From Bin80 sp965219915 (GTDB taxonomy: Bacteria > Bacteroidota > Rhodothermia > Rhodothermales > Bin80): 64,000 nt of DNA. Shown here piece after piece: positions 8,934 through 16,477 of this stretch (within the stretch, counting starts at the first letter, position 1; every line of letters starts with the position of its first letter). The position numbers and the translations under genes were made by a program. The stretch covers positions 1,488,001 through 1,552,000 of the forward strand of contig OZ244794.1 in the NCBI GenBank assembly GCA_965219915.1. The letters run 5' to 3'. Below the pieces are notes generated by a model, which searched no databases, was not told the DNA's origin, and saw nothing but the letters and a program-made list of their open reading frames with translations.

Positions 8934-8984
8934 CTAGCCAAGTGAGGTGCCGCTAAAAAAGAATGAACCGGATATTTGGGCCAT
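8934..8984 (-). CDS. pheST leader peptide (pheM-like), 16 aa
   Basis: The peptide is MAQISGSFFFSGTSLG. Its ATG begins two bases after the rplT stop codon, so it is probably translated by ribosomes finishing rplT. Three consecutive Phe codons sit at its middle and the TAG stop overlaps the antiterminator strand. The E. coli leader peptide PheM occupies the same place between rplT and pheS and is also Phe-rich, but there is no obvious sequence similarity beyond the Phe run. The peptide itself is not expected to have a function; the ribosome position on it is the signal. It is too short for standard gene finders. Confidence 0.75.
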   Translation of the reverse strand: MAQISGSFFFSGTSLG

Positions 8985-8986
8985 TG

Positions 8987-9337
8987 TCAATTACCGTGCG
9001 CTTCCTGTACAACACGGGCGAAGGTTGCAGGCTCATTCATGGCTAAATCCGCAAGTACCTTTCGATTGAGCGCGATTCCCTCTTTGCGAAGGGCACCGGC
9101 CAGACGGGAGTAGGTTGTACCATTCAGCCGGGCAGCTGCATTAATCCGAATAATCCAAAGTCGACGGAACTGCTGTTTACGTTTGCGGCGGTCTCGGTAT
9201 GAGTACTGGAGTCCCTTTTCGACCGAATGTTTTGCTACGGTGTAGATCTTACTCCGGCTGCCCCAGTATCCTTTAGCCATACCAAGGACTTTCCTGCGTC
9301 GTTGGCGTGAGGCTACTCTATTGCGTGCGCGTGGCAT
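8987..9337 (-). CDS. rplT: 50S ribosomal protein L20
   Basis: A 116-residue basic ribosomal protein needed early in large-subunit assembly. The start MPRARNRVASRQRRRKVLGM and the stretch KGYWGSRSKIYTVAKHSVEK are family-typical, as is RRLWIIRINAAARLNG followed by the YSRLAGAL block. In many bacteria L20 also represses its own operon by binding the infC leader region; no such structure was worked out here. It lies 32 bases after rpmI and directly before the pheST leader peptide. Confidence 0.97.
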   Translation of the reverse strand: MPRARNRVASRQRRRKVLGMAKGYWGSRSKIYTVAKHSVEKGLQYSYRDRRKRKQQFRRLWIIRINAAARLNGTTYSRLAGALRKEGIALNRKVLADLAMNEPATFARVVQEAHGN

Positions 9338-9369
9338 ATTTATCAGCGAATTTTGGGATCACCGATCCA

Positions 9370-9570
9370 TCACTTGGAAGAACCCAGCAGGCGATTCATG
9401 CGCGGCTCGTCGGTTTTGTCGACGAGGGTTTTCTTACCAAGCTCCCTTTTGCGTTTACGGCTTTTCTTGGTCAAGATATGACTCTTGAAAGCATGCGCGC
9501 GCTTCAGGCGCCCGGATGCTGTTCGGACAAATCGTTTTTTGGCCCCGCTGTTGGATTTTGTCTTCGGCAT
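9370..9570 (-). CDS. rpmI: 50S ribosomal protein L35
   Basis: A 66-residue basic protein with the family start MPKTKSNSGAKKRFVRTASG, then RLKRAHAFKSHILTKKSRKRK and the C-terminal RMNRLLGSSK. Full length for the family. It sits between infC and rplT in the conserved infC-rpmI-rplT operon. Confidence 0.96.
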   Translation of the reverse strand: MPKTKSNSGAKKRFVRTASGRLKRAHAFKSHILTKKSRKRKRELGKKTLVDKTDEPRMNRLLGSSK

Positions 9571-9639
9571 AGTCCCGAAATAATCAAGACGACATTTAAC
9601 AGCAGCTGGATAAATTGTGTTCCAGCAAAACGTCGCCTC

Positions 9640-10161
9640 TCACTTCGTTTTCTGGGGAGCGAGTATGACGGTCATGCGCCGGCCCTCCATCCGCGGTTCC
9701 TGATCCAGTTGGGCAACATCTTTCAATGCATCAATGAAGCGTGCAAGGATTATCATCCCCTGTTCCTTATAGATAATATCACGTCCTCTGAACTGTACAT
9801 AGGCACGCACCTTGTGGCCGTCGGAAAGAAATTCGTGGGCATGCTTCGTTTTGAATTGGAAGTCGTGCGTGTCGGTGCGGGGCCGAAAACGGATTTCTTT
9901 GAGCTGCGTGTGATGCTGTTTTTTGCGGGCATCGCGCTCCTTCTTATTCTTCTCGTAGAGAAACTTACCATAGTCCATAATCTTACAGACTGGAGGATCA
10001 GCATTTGGTGCAATTTCCACCAGATCCATGGACTGTTCGTCAGCCATATCCAAGGCATCCTGCAGGTCGTACACACCATGTTTACCTCCTGGATCCACTA
10101 CGCGGACTACGTCTGCCTCAATGGCGTCGTTAATTCGTATCTGTATGCGTTTTGCGATGAT
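9640..10161 (-). CDS. infC: Translation initiation factor IF-3, probable AUC start
   Basis: IF-3 keeps ribosomal subunits apart and checks the start codon. The family core is clear: MDLVEIAPNADPPVCKIMDY, then GKFLYEKNKKERDARKK, and the C-terminal KEIRFRPRTDTHDFQFK and RMTVILAPQKTK. Calling the start at the GTG at 10098 loses about 20 conserved N-terminal residues. In the same frame upstream the sequence encodes AKRIQIRINDAIEADVVRVV, matching the family (RINxxI.a.eVRl), and a TAA lies only three codons (ACT TAT AAC) before ATC ATC. With no ATG or GTG in that interval, ATC at 10161 or 10158 is the best start, giving about 173 residues. infC is known for AUU-type starts that allow self-regulation. 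Confidence 0.9.
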   Translation of the reverse strand: MIAKRIQIRINDAIEADVVRVVDPGGKHGVYDLQDALDMADEQSMDLVEIAPNADPPVCKIMDYGKFLYEKNKKERDARKKQHHTQLKEIRFRPRTDTHDFQFKTKHAHEFLSDGHKVRAYVQFRGRDIIYKEQGMIILARFIDALKDVAQLDQEPRMEGRRMTVILAPQKTK

Positions 10162-10214
10162 GTTATAAGTTTAGTTTCGAAGAAAGACAATCCAAGGTAT
10201 ATACACCTTGTCAG

Positions 10215-10288
10215 TGGGTCCTAATGGATTCGAACCATCGACCTCTACGATGTCAACGTAGCGCTCTAACCAACTGAGCTAAGGACCC
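10215..10288 (-). tRNA. tRNA-Val (anticodon GAC)
   Basis: The minus strand folds into a 74-base cloverleaf. The acceptor stem pairs GGGTCCT with AGGACCC, discriminator A. The D arm is GCTC/GAGC. The anticodon stem is CTACG/CGTAG with loop TTGACAT, giving anticodon GAC (Val codons GUC/GUU). The T arm is GATGG-TTCGAAT-CCATT. The 3' CCA is not encoded. It lies about 50 bases upstream of infC on the same strand. Confidence 0.96.
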
Positions 10289-10622
10289 CTGCGCGCATCA
10301 CTGCAAATTACGGACTTTAACGCTATAGATGCATTATGTGCACAGGGTTGGAGCCTGATTTTGGTAACGGGGTTATTTCCTAAAGTAGCAATAGCCAGCT
10401 TCAGATCTTCCCCTTTTAAATATTGAGTCTTTATTTCTTGGACTTCCGAGAGTCCCTTTGTCTTGTATCTCCTGCATCAATGGGCTCGAATAATACCTAT
10501 CGTCCGGGGTTCATGCTTGCACATGCATATCAAACCTTAATTCAACTCCTCACTTGAAGGCAGAAAAGTCGGTGGCTTTACTATCAAAGAATTAGCTGCT
10601 TTAGGAGTGGGCTTGTTCTTTA
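10289..10622. other. Intergenic region between tRNA-Val and toxin gene
   Basis: No gene, repeat or clear terminator was recognised. The stretch must hold the promoter of the tRNA (minus strand, near 10300-10330) and the 3' end of the toxin transcript. Confidence 0.5.
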
Positions 10623-10970
10623 TCAGCTTGATCGAAATTGCATATAGCGCCTGAGAAGCTGAGCTATTTCCTTACGCGGGACATTAGCCTTCTCGCTCTT
10701 AGAGAAAACACTTAAAGGTCCAAGCCCCGAGTCATCCTTGTAGTAAATGATCCGTGCACTTCTGCTTTTTCCTCTAGCTCCTATTCCACACCGAATTTTG
10801 AACACTCGATGCTCACCATACCCCCTGAGGCGATCCCCGTCTCGTATACTATCAGTTGCGAGCTTATCTAATATATTTTCAACCTTCTCCGTCAACCCGT
10901 GGTGTTTCTTACTTAGTTTTTTGAGTTCTTTGTCAAACTCTTTGATCCTCTCAATTTTCCGACCTTGCAT
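10623..10970 (-). CDS. RelE/HigB-type toxin
   Basis: A small basic protein (115 aa) of the RelE superfamily that probably cleaves ribosome-bound mRNA or inhibits translation. Residues about 5-35 (IERIKEFDKELKKLSKKHHG) match the N-terminal helix pair. The central strands carry GEHRVFKIRCGIGARGKSRS and ARIIYYKDD. The C-terminal LSVFSKSEKANVPRKEIAQL resembles the PF06296-type ending (FAKNEKANLS..E). It overlaps the upstream gene by 20 bases, the usual coupling in a toxin-antitoxin operon, here with the toxin second. RNA cleavage was not tested and the subfamily is uncertain. Confidence 0.75.
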   Translation of the reverse strand: MQGRKIERIKEFDKELKKLSKKHHGLTEKVENILDKLATDSIRDGDRLRGYGEHRVFKIRCGIGARGKSRSARIIYYKDDSGLGPLSVFSKSEKANVPRKEIAQLLRRYMQFRSS

Positions 10971-11412
10971 TAAAGTAACTTTGTAACCGATCTTTTATCA
11001 TGTTATTAAATTCCTCATCCACGGCCAATTCACAAACTTCTGCAACATCTTCAGTTCGGTTGGCAAAGTGTACTAATTTGTCGTATGCCTTTTGTTTTCC
11101 CGGCACACTTTCAGAAAGAGATTCGACATTTTCTATACACAGGTCAATTCTTTCGACCAACTTAAATAGTTTGATAGCTAATTCCGCAAGGGTTTTGCGC
11201 TCTTCATCGGAAATCTCGTCCTCCATTTCCCCCACAATGAGCGCGAGTTTTTCAACAGAGGCCAGACATTCATTAATGGCTTCATAGTCCAGTTCTGGAC
11301 CTTTTTTCGGCGATCTCTTTTTCGACAATCTCCAAAGATCTTTATTAGCAATCGTGATGAGGTGCGGCTCAAGATCACTGAGTGGGGATCTGGGCGTTTG
11401 AACGAGAGTCAT
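10951..11412 (-). CDS. Unrecognised helical protein, candidate antitoxin
   Basis: A 153-residue acidic, mainly helical protein directly upstream of, and overlapping by 20 bases, a RelE-type toxin. No helix-turn-helix, AbrB or ribbon-helix-helix motif can be recognised, unlike the usual RelE partners. Residues about 45-110 (EAINECLASVEKLALIVGEM and LAELAIKLFKLVERIDLCIE) look like an antiparallel helical bundle, ending in a charged tail. From position alone it is the candidate antitoxin; it may also be an unrelated leader gene. I do not recognise the family. Confidence 0.55.
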   Translation of the reverse strand: MTLVQTPRSPLSDLEPHLITIANKDLWRLSKKRSPKKGPELDYEAINECLASVEKLALIVGEMEDEISDEERKTLAELAIKLFKLVERIDLCIENVESLSESVPGKQKAYDKLVHFANRTEDVAEVCELAVDEEFNNMIKDRLQSYFNARSEN

Positions 11413-11593
11413 TGGTCAGGTATCACAAGAATGTCAATCGACAGAAAACAACTATCTACAACCGTCGCACAGCAGGATATATCTTCTTGCGAATTACATC
11501 CCAAAGTAACAATAAGGTTTCAAAATATCAGGGAAGCTGTTGCGTCGGGACATGATTTCCTGAGTGAACTACATTATTGACGGTACAAATTAA

Positions 11594-12217
11594 TTATAGT
11601 GCAATCGCAAGCTTGAGGGTTGGTCCGGGAGTAACTCCTATTTGCAGTGCACTTTCACGCTTGCGTCGCGCGGTAAGCAAGGCGGATACGGAAGCAATCA
11701 ATCGGTTGGCTACAAGTGCAGCGATAAAACTGCCCCTTCGCTGCCCCCAGGATTCAGCATCTCCCCGAAGGTCTCTATACCGCTGGAAATCCCGCTCGCT
11801 GGTCCAGGCCCACTGGAATGTCGGGTCGTCCACATATGAGGCAAGGTCAACACGTCGGCTACGCAGCTGTGCTTCGCGGTAATCACTGGAGGAGAGGTGA
11901 TTGCCGATTGTGACATAGAACCGTCGATCTTTCCCCGTGGTTGACACTCCTGCATAGGATGCGGCCCATGATTGATAGCTTTGAACTAGTTGACCACGCT
12001 GCCATTCGCTGGTAACAAGTCCGGCCAGGAGTACCGCATCGGCAATGACATAAAGGGCGGCACGGCGATTCCACTTGTTTCCATTAGCATATCTATGTCC
12101 CAGTCCCGGCAAGGCGATACTGTAAGCCGCTGCCTTTGCGGGGCGCAGAGGGGCTTGAGCAGCGGAATCAACTGCAAGTGGCACCAAAAAGAACACAAGG
12201 AAAATCAGTATGCGCAT
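11594..12217 (-). CDS. DUF5683-like membrane protein
   Basis: A 207-residue protein with a signal peptide (MRILIFLVFFLVPLAVDSAA). The motif AYSIALPGLGHRYANGNKWN resembles the short domain in DUF5683 and related Bacteroidota proteins (LPGlGQiYn.kyWk). It is followed by a hydrophobic segment (ALYVIADAVLLAGLV), a long soluble part with many Arg and Tyr residues, and a second hydrophobic stretch (about 168-185). Function is unknown; an envelope location is inferred. It follows the TonB-dependent receptor on the same strand after a 180-base gap that holds no gene. Confidence 0.6.
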   Translation of the reverse strand: MRILIFLVFFLVPLAVDSAAQAPLRPAKAAAYSIALPGLGHRYANGNKWNRRAALYVIADAVLLAGLVTSEWQRGQLVQSYQSWAASYAGVSTTGKDRRFYVTIGNHLSSSDYREAQLRSRRVDLASYVDDPTFQWAWTSERDFQRYRDLRGDAESWGQRRGSFIAALVANRLIASVSALLTARRKRESALQIGVTPGPTLKLAIAL

Positions 12218-12397
12218 GCACCTTAGTCAGGTAAGTAGGCGTGTGCAGCGAGTTTACGTTCGCAGGTTAGTTGAGGCATTCTACAAGAGGACTAGCACCA
12301 GTGGTACAACAGGTAACATCTGGGGTTGCCTGTCGGTGCTCACGGTTGAAAAACCATAATCCATAGGTTGGAGACACGAAAACAATTTTATAGTCAC

Positions 12398-14830
12398 TCA
12401 AAACGATGTTCGCAGTCGCAGATTGATCGTGCGAGGTGTCAGACGCGTCGGGATGCGCTGCCAGACGCCAGTCGCGTCGGGTAGCCAAGAGTATGCAACT
12501 GTATTGATGATGTCAAATATGTTGAGCATTTCGGCAGTTACTTCCAATTGGAGAGCTCGTTCACGCTGACTCAGAGTAATGATTTTTGTGACCCCAAAAT
12601 CAACCCGGCGAAACTCAGGGTAGCGTCTCGAGTGCCGTGCTCCCGGAATCTGTACAACAACGCTTCCCACGCGCTTGCCTGGCATCGGGGGCGTGTATGG
12701 GATCCCGCTTCCAAAAAGTGCACGCATATGCAGTTTCCATGTAGGATCCATTGGAATATAGTCCTGCACAAAAAGGGCAACGGTATGGCGCTGGTCAGTT
12801 GGTCTAGGTAGCAAGCCCGCGTTAAGATCAGTGGAATATTCGGGCAGGAACCTTTCGCGTGCGACCATGAAGCTGTAGTTGAGCCAACTTTCCATGCCGG
12901 GCACGAACTCACCTCTCGCCTGAAGGTCCAGTCCATAAATGTGCCCAGAGGCATCGTTCAGTCCACTATAGTTGATCCTTACATTTTCAAGGGAATAGCT
13001 GATTACGTTTTTCAGGTGCTTATAGTACGCTTCTCCCCGCAGGTACAATCTTTTGCGTGGCACAAACAATTCTACACCAGTGATAACCTGGGTTGAGCGC
13101 TGTGACCGAAGATTCTCATTCAGCGACGCACTAAGTGGTATTTCTGGACTAGGAGTACCGCGCAGTTCACGGTATGTCGGCTGTTGATAGTATACACCCG
13201 CGGATGCAGTCAACGTCAATTGTTCAGAGGCTTCATAGCGAAGACTGGCTCGGGGTGAAAAAGTCCATTCATCGCTGAATTCGTACCAGTTTACCCGCAG
13301 GCCGGCACTGAGCAGAAAATCAGGATTGACACTGTAGGAGTCTTCTGCATGGAAGCTCAGTTGAGATGTATTTAACTTTACCGCTCCCTCGAGGCTGTCT
13401 ACAACCAATCGGACCGATTCCTGGTCAATCCCTCTGCCGGTAACAATGGATTCCTCTTTGAGGACATCCTCAAAACTCAAGCGTCTTAGGCTCCAGCCGG
13501 CTTCTCCCGCATGCAGTTCTCCGGTCCAGCTATACTGGCCGCGGCCGGTTAGTGTGGTGACCGAGATCTCATTATCTGCAAAATCTTCCTGGCGGGCCAT
13601 ACCTCTGGGGACTTCTACTCGATCAGCGTCGTCGTCGGTAATGATGTCGTACAGGATCGCATCACCTTTCAGAAAGAACGATTCGGTTTCCTGGGTGGCG
13701 TAGAGGCTTACTTCGTGTTGGAGGGTCCATCGTATTCCAATGCGACTTCGGAGGCGCAGTCCGGCAAGGCCTGTTTGGTACCCATCCCGTTCCGTGCTTT
13801 CGTTGGAGTAAGAAAGCCATACTGAACGAAGATCTGCGGGGCCATCATCTGCGGAAACTGTTCCATAAAAGGTCCGTCGCCCTCGTGGATCCAGACGGAA
13901 CACGTGATCGGCATACAGTCCAATGAATTCAATCTCCTGCCGTGATGTCGGTGAGTAGGTTAGACGTACTTGAACATCCTCGTAATCGGGTTGATAGTTG
14001 CCTTTCAATTCCTGTGTGGAAAAGAATCGTCGTGCACGGGCCTTGCGCAATCCGATCTGCCATGAGAATACATCAGTAGTGGACGAGGCTGTGGCCGAGC
14101 CATCCAGTAGGGACAGAGTTGCGCTTGTGGTGAAGTCGTCCGTTGCTGCGTATTCGATGTCTAGTGCAGAAGAAATCTTTCCACCATATCGAGCAGGAAA
14201 TCCTCCCGTGTATAATGTGATTCGCCGAGACAATTCCGGGTTAAACAACCCAACGCCTTCCTGCTCTCCTTGCCTGGGGCGGAATGGCATATGGATTTCG
14301 AAGCCATTAAGAAAAATCAGGTTCTCATTAAATCCACCGCCGCGTACGGAATACTGGTTGGACAATTCGTTATTGGCGGATACACCAGGCAGGACCAGGA
14401 GTGCTTGGAACCCCTTGAAGGGGGATGGCATCTGGCGCACCTGTTCTGGTGTGATCTGTTGCACCCCGGCACCGAGTGTCATGTCATCTTCAACGATGAC
14501 CTCTCCTGCCTCAAGCACCGCAGGAGTGAGTGTGATATCCAAGGTTGTTTCGGTCCGTGCCGAGATGTTCACGGAGTCAATGCGAGTGACAAAACCCACA
14601 TGTGAGAATCGTATTGCGTACCGGCCTTCCGGAAGCCGCAGGGTGTAGCTTCCAGATTCGTCCGAGGCTGTTCCAAAATTGGTTTCGTTAACAAGGATGC
14701 TGACGCCCGGGAGTGGCAGACCCGTGTCGGCTTCCACGATGGTTCCACGCACGTCACCCCAGGACTGTGCAGAGACCTGCACGGCAAACAGCAGGGGAAT
14801 CAAGTAGGTGACTCGATACATACCACGCAC
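12398..14830 (-). CDS. TonB-dependent receptor with carboxypeptidase-regulatory domain
   Basis: An 810-residue outer-membrane receptor energised by TonB. After the signal peptide (about 1-21) comes a CarboxypepD_reg-like beta-sandwich (about 24-105, VRGTIVEADTGLPLPGVSIL). The plug domain follows (about 120-215, with PSPFKGFQALLVLPGVSANN and YSVRGGGFNENLIFLNGFEI), then the beta-barrel ending in TINLRLRTSF. No SusD-type partner is next to it, so it is not a SusC pair. The substrate cannot be read from the sequence. The ATG three codons in (14821) is an equally good start. Confidence 0.9.
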   Translation of the reverse strand: MRGMYRVTYLIPLLFAVQVSAQSWGDVRGTIVEADTGLPLPGVSILVNETNFGTASDESGSYTLRLPEGRYAIRFSHVGFVTRIDSVNISARTETTLDITLTPAVLEAGEVIVEDDMTLGAGVQQITPEQVRQMPSPFKGFQALLVLPGVSANNELSNQYSVRGGGFNENLIFLNGFEIHMPFRPRQGEQEGVGLFNPELSRRITLYTGGFPARYGGKISSALDIEYAATDDFTTSATLSLLDGSATASSTTDVFSWQIGLRKARARRFFSTQELKGNYQPDYEDVQVRLTYSPTSRQEIEFIGLYADHVFRLDPRGRRTFYGTVSADDGPADLRSVWLSYSNESTERDGYQTGLAGLRLRSRIGIRWTLQHEVSLYATQETESFFLKGDAILYDIITDDDADRVEVPRGMARQEDFADNEISVTTLTGRGQYSWTGELHAGEAGWSLRRLSFEDVLKEESIVTGRGIDQESVRLVVDSLEGAVKLNTSQLSFHAEDSYSVNPDFLLSAGLRVNWYEFSDEWTFSPRASLRYEASEQLTLTASAGVYYQQPTYRELRGTPSPEIPLSASLNENLRSQRSTQVITGVELFVPRKRLYLRGEAYYKHLKNVISYSLENVRINYSGLNDASGHIYGLDLQARGEFVPGMESWLNYSFMVARERFLPEYSTDLNAGLLPRPTDQRHTVALFVQDYIPMDPTWKLHMRALFGSGIPYTPPMPGKRVGSVVVQIPGARHSRRYPEFRRVDFGVTKIITLSQRERALQLEVTAEMLNIFDIINTVAYSWLPDATGVWQRIPTRLTPRTINLRLRTSF

Positions 14831-14907
14831 GGCATGACCGGTAATGACCAGTAGTTTAGCGAGGTAGCAACAGCGCAGATTGTAGTCTGTAAGGAGATCA
14901 GGATGGA

Positions 14908-15879
14908 TTACTGGGACCAGGAAGTTGGCTCACGGACCCATCGATGTGTATACAATGCCTTGAGCAGTGATGATTCCAGGGGGCCTTTGTCACTGGTGGC
15001 AATGTTTGCTTCCACATGGTGTAACTTGCGCATTCCCGGTATCGTTGTGCTGACGATTGGGTTGCTCAGGATAAAACGAAGGGCCATTTCAGGCATAGTA
15101 CTGTCCGGGGGTACTAGAGCCCGCAATGGTTCCATATGTGCTACGCTGCTGCGCAGATTCTCTTCGACAAAGTAAGAATTTCGCCAATCTCCCTTGGGCC
15201 AGGTGGAGTCAAGTGTGATATTGCCGGTCAGGGTGCCCTCATCAAAGGGTACCCGGGCGATTACGCCGACATCGTGTTCCTGGCAGGCAGGGAAAAGCTC
15301 GTCCACTGGGTTTTGGTCAAAAATATTGTAGATCACCTGTACACAGTCCACGAGCCCGCTGCGCACGGCCTGTATTCCATTCCACGGTTCCCATCGATTG
15401 AGACTGATACCGATTGCGTTAATCTGCCCGTCACTTTTGGATCGTTCGAGTTCTTGTATCCAACGATCATCTTGCAGCCATGAGTCTTCCCATGTGTGGA
15501 GTTGCATAACATCGAGCTGCTCCAGGCCGGTGTTCCGGAGGCTTCGTTCAATATATTCACGGACGTAACTGGGAGGATAGCAGTCTTCAAGTGTATGTTC
15601 ACGGCGGCTGGGCCAAGCGCGATTTTTGGGTGGTACCTTTGAGGCCGTGTAGAGACGTTTATCACGATTGGCCTGCACAATTTTCCCCAAGAGTCCTTCG
15701 CTGTGTCCATCACCGTATGCCCAGGCTGTATCAAAAAAAGTACATCCCAGGTCAACCGCCCGCTGCAAGGACCGCATGGACTCGGGATCTTCTGAGCCTT
15801 TCCAATTACCCATGCCCCACATCCCATAACCGATTTCGCTTACGGAAAGCCCGGTTCGACCCAGTGTTCTATAATTCAT
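14908..15879 (-). CDS. Aldo/keto reductase
   Basis: A 323-residue NADPH-dependent oxidoreductase of the AKR superfamily. The N-terminus MNYRTLGRTGLSVSEIGYGM is family-typical. The active-site pieces are all visible: Asp-Tyr in FFDTAWAYGDGHSEGLLGK, Lys in LYTASKVPPKN, and His in DVMQLHTWEDSW. The C-terminal coenzyme region FILSNPIVSTTIPGMRKLHH is intact. It is a single gene, followed on the same strand by the TonB receptor. The substrate is unknown; AKRs of this type often act on sugars or aldehydes. Confidence 0.9.
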   Translation of the reverse strand: MNYRTLGRTGLSVSEIGYGMWGMGNWKGSEDPESMRSLQRAVDLGCTFFDTAWAYGDGHSEGLLGKIVQANRDKRLYTASKVPPKNRAWPSRREHTLEDCYPPSYVREYIERSLRNTGLEQLDVMQLHTWEDSWLQDDRWIQELERSKSDGQINAIGISLNRWEPWNGIQAVRSGLVDCVQVIYNIFDQNPVDELFPACQEHDVGVIARVPFDEGTLTGNITLDSTWPKGDWRNSYFVEENLRSSVAHMEPLRALVPPDSTMPEMALRFILSNPIVSTTIPGMRKLHHVEANIATSDKGPLESSLLKALYTHRWVREPTSWSQ

Positions 15880-16477
15880 TTGCTTGATTTATTGTATTGG
15901 AATGTCAAGTAGCCGGAGGGAATTATATATCTGGTCCCATGATTTTTCGGACTGGCAGACAAGCGGATGCAGTGTGCAGGACCACATGTTTGCCCCAGTA
16001 CCTACCGTGACATCATCCAAACTAATGTACCGACGGGTTTACCACATGCTGGTCCGATTGTTTATGAATGGTCGAGTTACAAGATCACCTACGGTTTGTA
16101 TTGAAGTTCGTGCTCATACTTCAAAATGAAGCGAATGAGTAATTGAAGAAGTGTTGCCTCTGTCCGTCTATCCTATCTCGCTGGGCCATGACTAACGGAG
16201 TGTGCCACAGTAAGTGTGGGGTTCAGTCTCAGTGACACCAATTATAGAGTTGTGAATAGCTGCATTACATAGGTGTGGGGCGGATGATTCTCGAACAAGA
16301 ATGTGTTCCCCATCCAACAAATTTTATCTTACCTATTACAATGGTCCGATATTTGCGGTTACGACGTGCAGGACGATATGCTACCTTTCAGGTATAAACT
16401 GCGTCTAAGTAGCACAGAGGGACCAAACATTACAAAAGCGCGTTACTTTTCGCACCAGATATAAACCCGACGATCCC
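15880..16477. other. Intergenic region upstream of the repeat lipoprotein
   Basis: About 600 bases between divergent genes. Short open frames here have no recognisable domains or coding look. It should contain the promoters of the aldo/keto reductase (minus) and of the lipoprotein (plus). No repeat or structured RNA was recognised. Confidence 0.5.

Larger units (their letters stand above)
8865..8984 (-). promoter_or_regulatory. Phe-codon leader peptide attenuator of pheST
   Basis: The rplT-pheS gap holds every part of a translation-coupled attenuator. A 16-codon leader has Phe codons TTC TTT TTT in tandem (8963-8955). An intrinsic terminator lies at 8904-8865. An antiterminator candidate pairs AGGGGC (8935-8930, overlapping the leader stop codon) with GCCCCT (8901-8896, inside the terminator's 5' arm). 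A protecting hairpin pairs CTCAC (8946-8942) with GTGAG (8916-8912). A ribosome stalled at the Phe codons would cover the CTCAC strand, free AGGGGC and let transcription into pheS. A ribosome reaching the stop codon would cover AGGGGC and let the terminator form. Confidence 0.8.

Noticed and set aside
8859..8986. T-box riboswitch before pheS
   Set aside because: No T-box sequence or specifier hairpin; the leader frame with Phe codons explains the terminator better.
9307..10224. A 305-residue plus-strand frame
   Set aside because: It is antisense to rplT, rpmI and infC, which are all unmistakable.
10215..10288. tRNA-Val as an integration site for the toxin gene pair
   Set aside because: The toxin genes lie on the 5' side of the tRNA, while integration normally uses the 3' end; no repeat of the tRNA end was seen.
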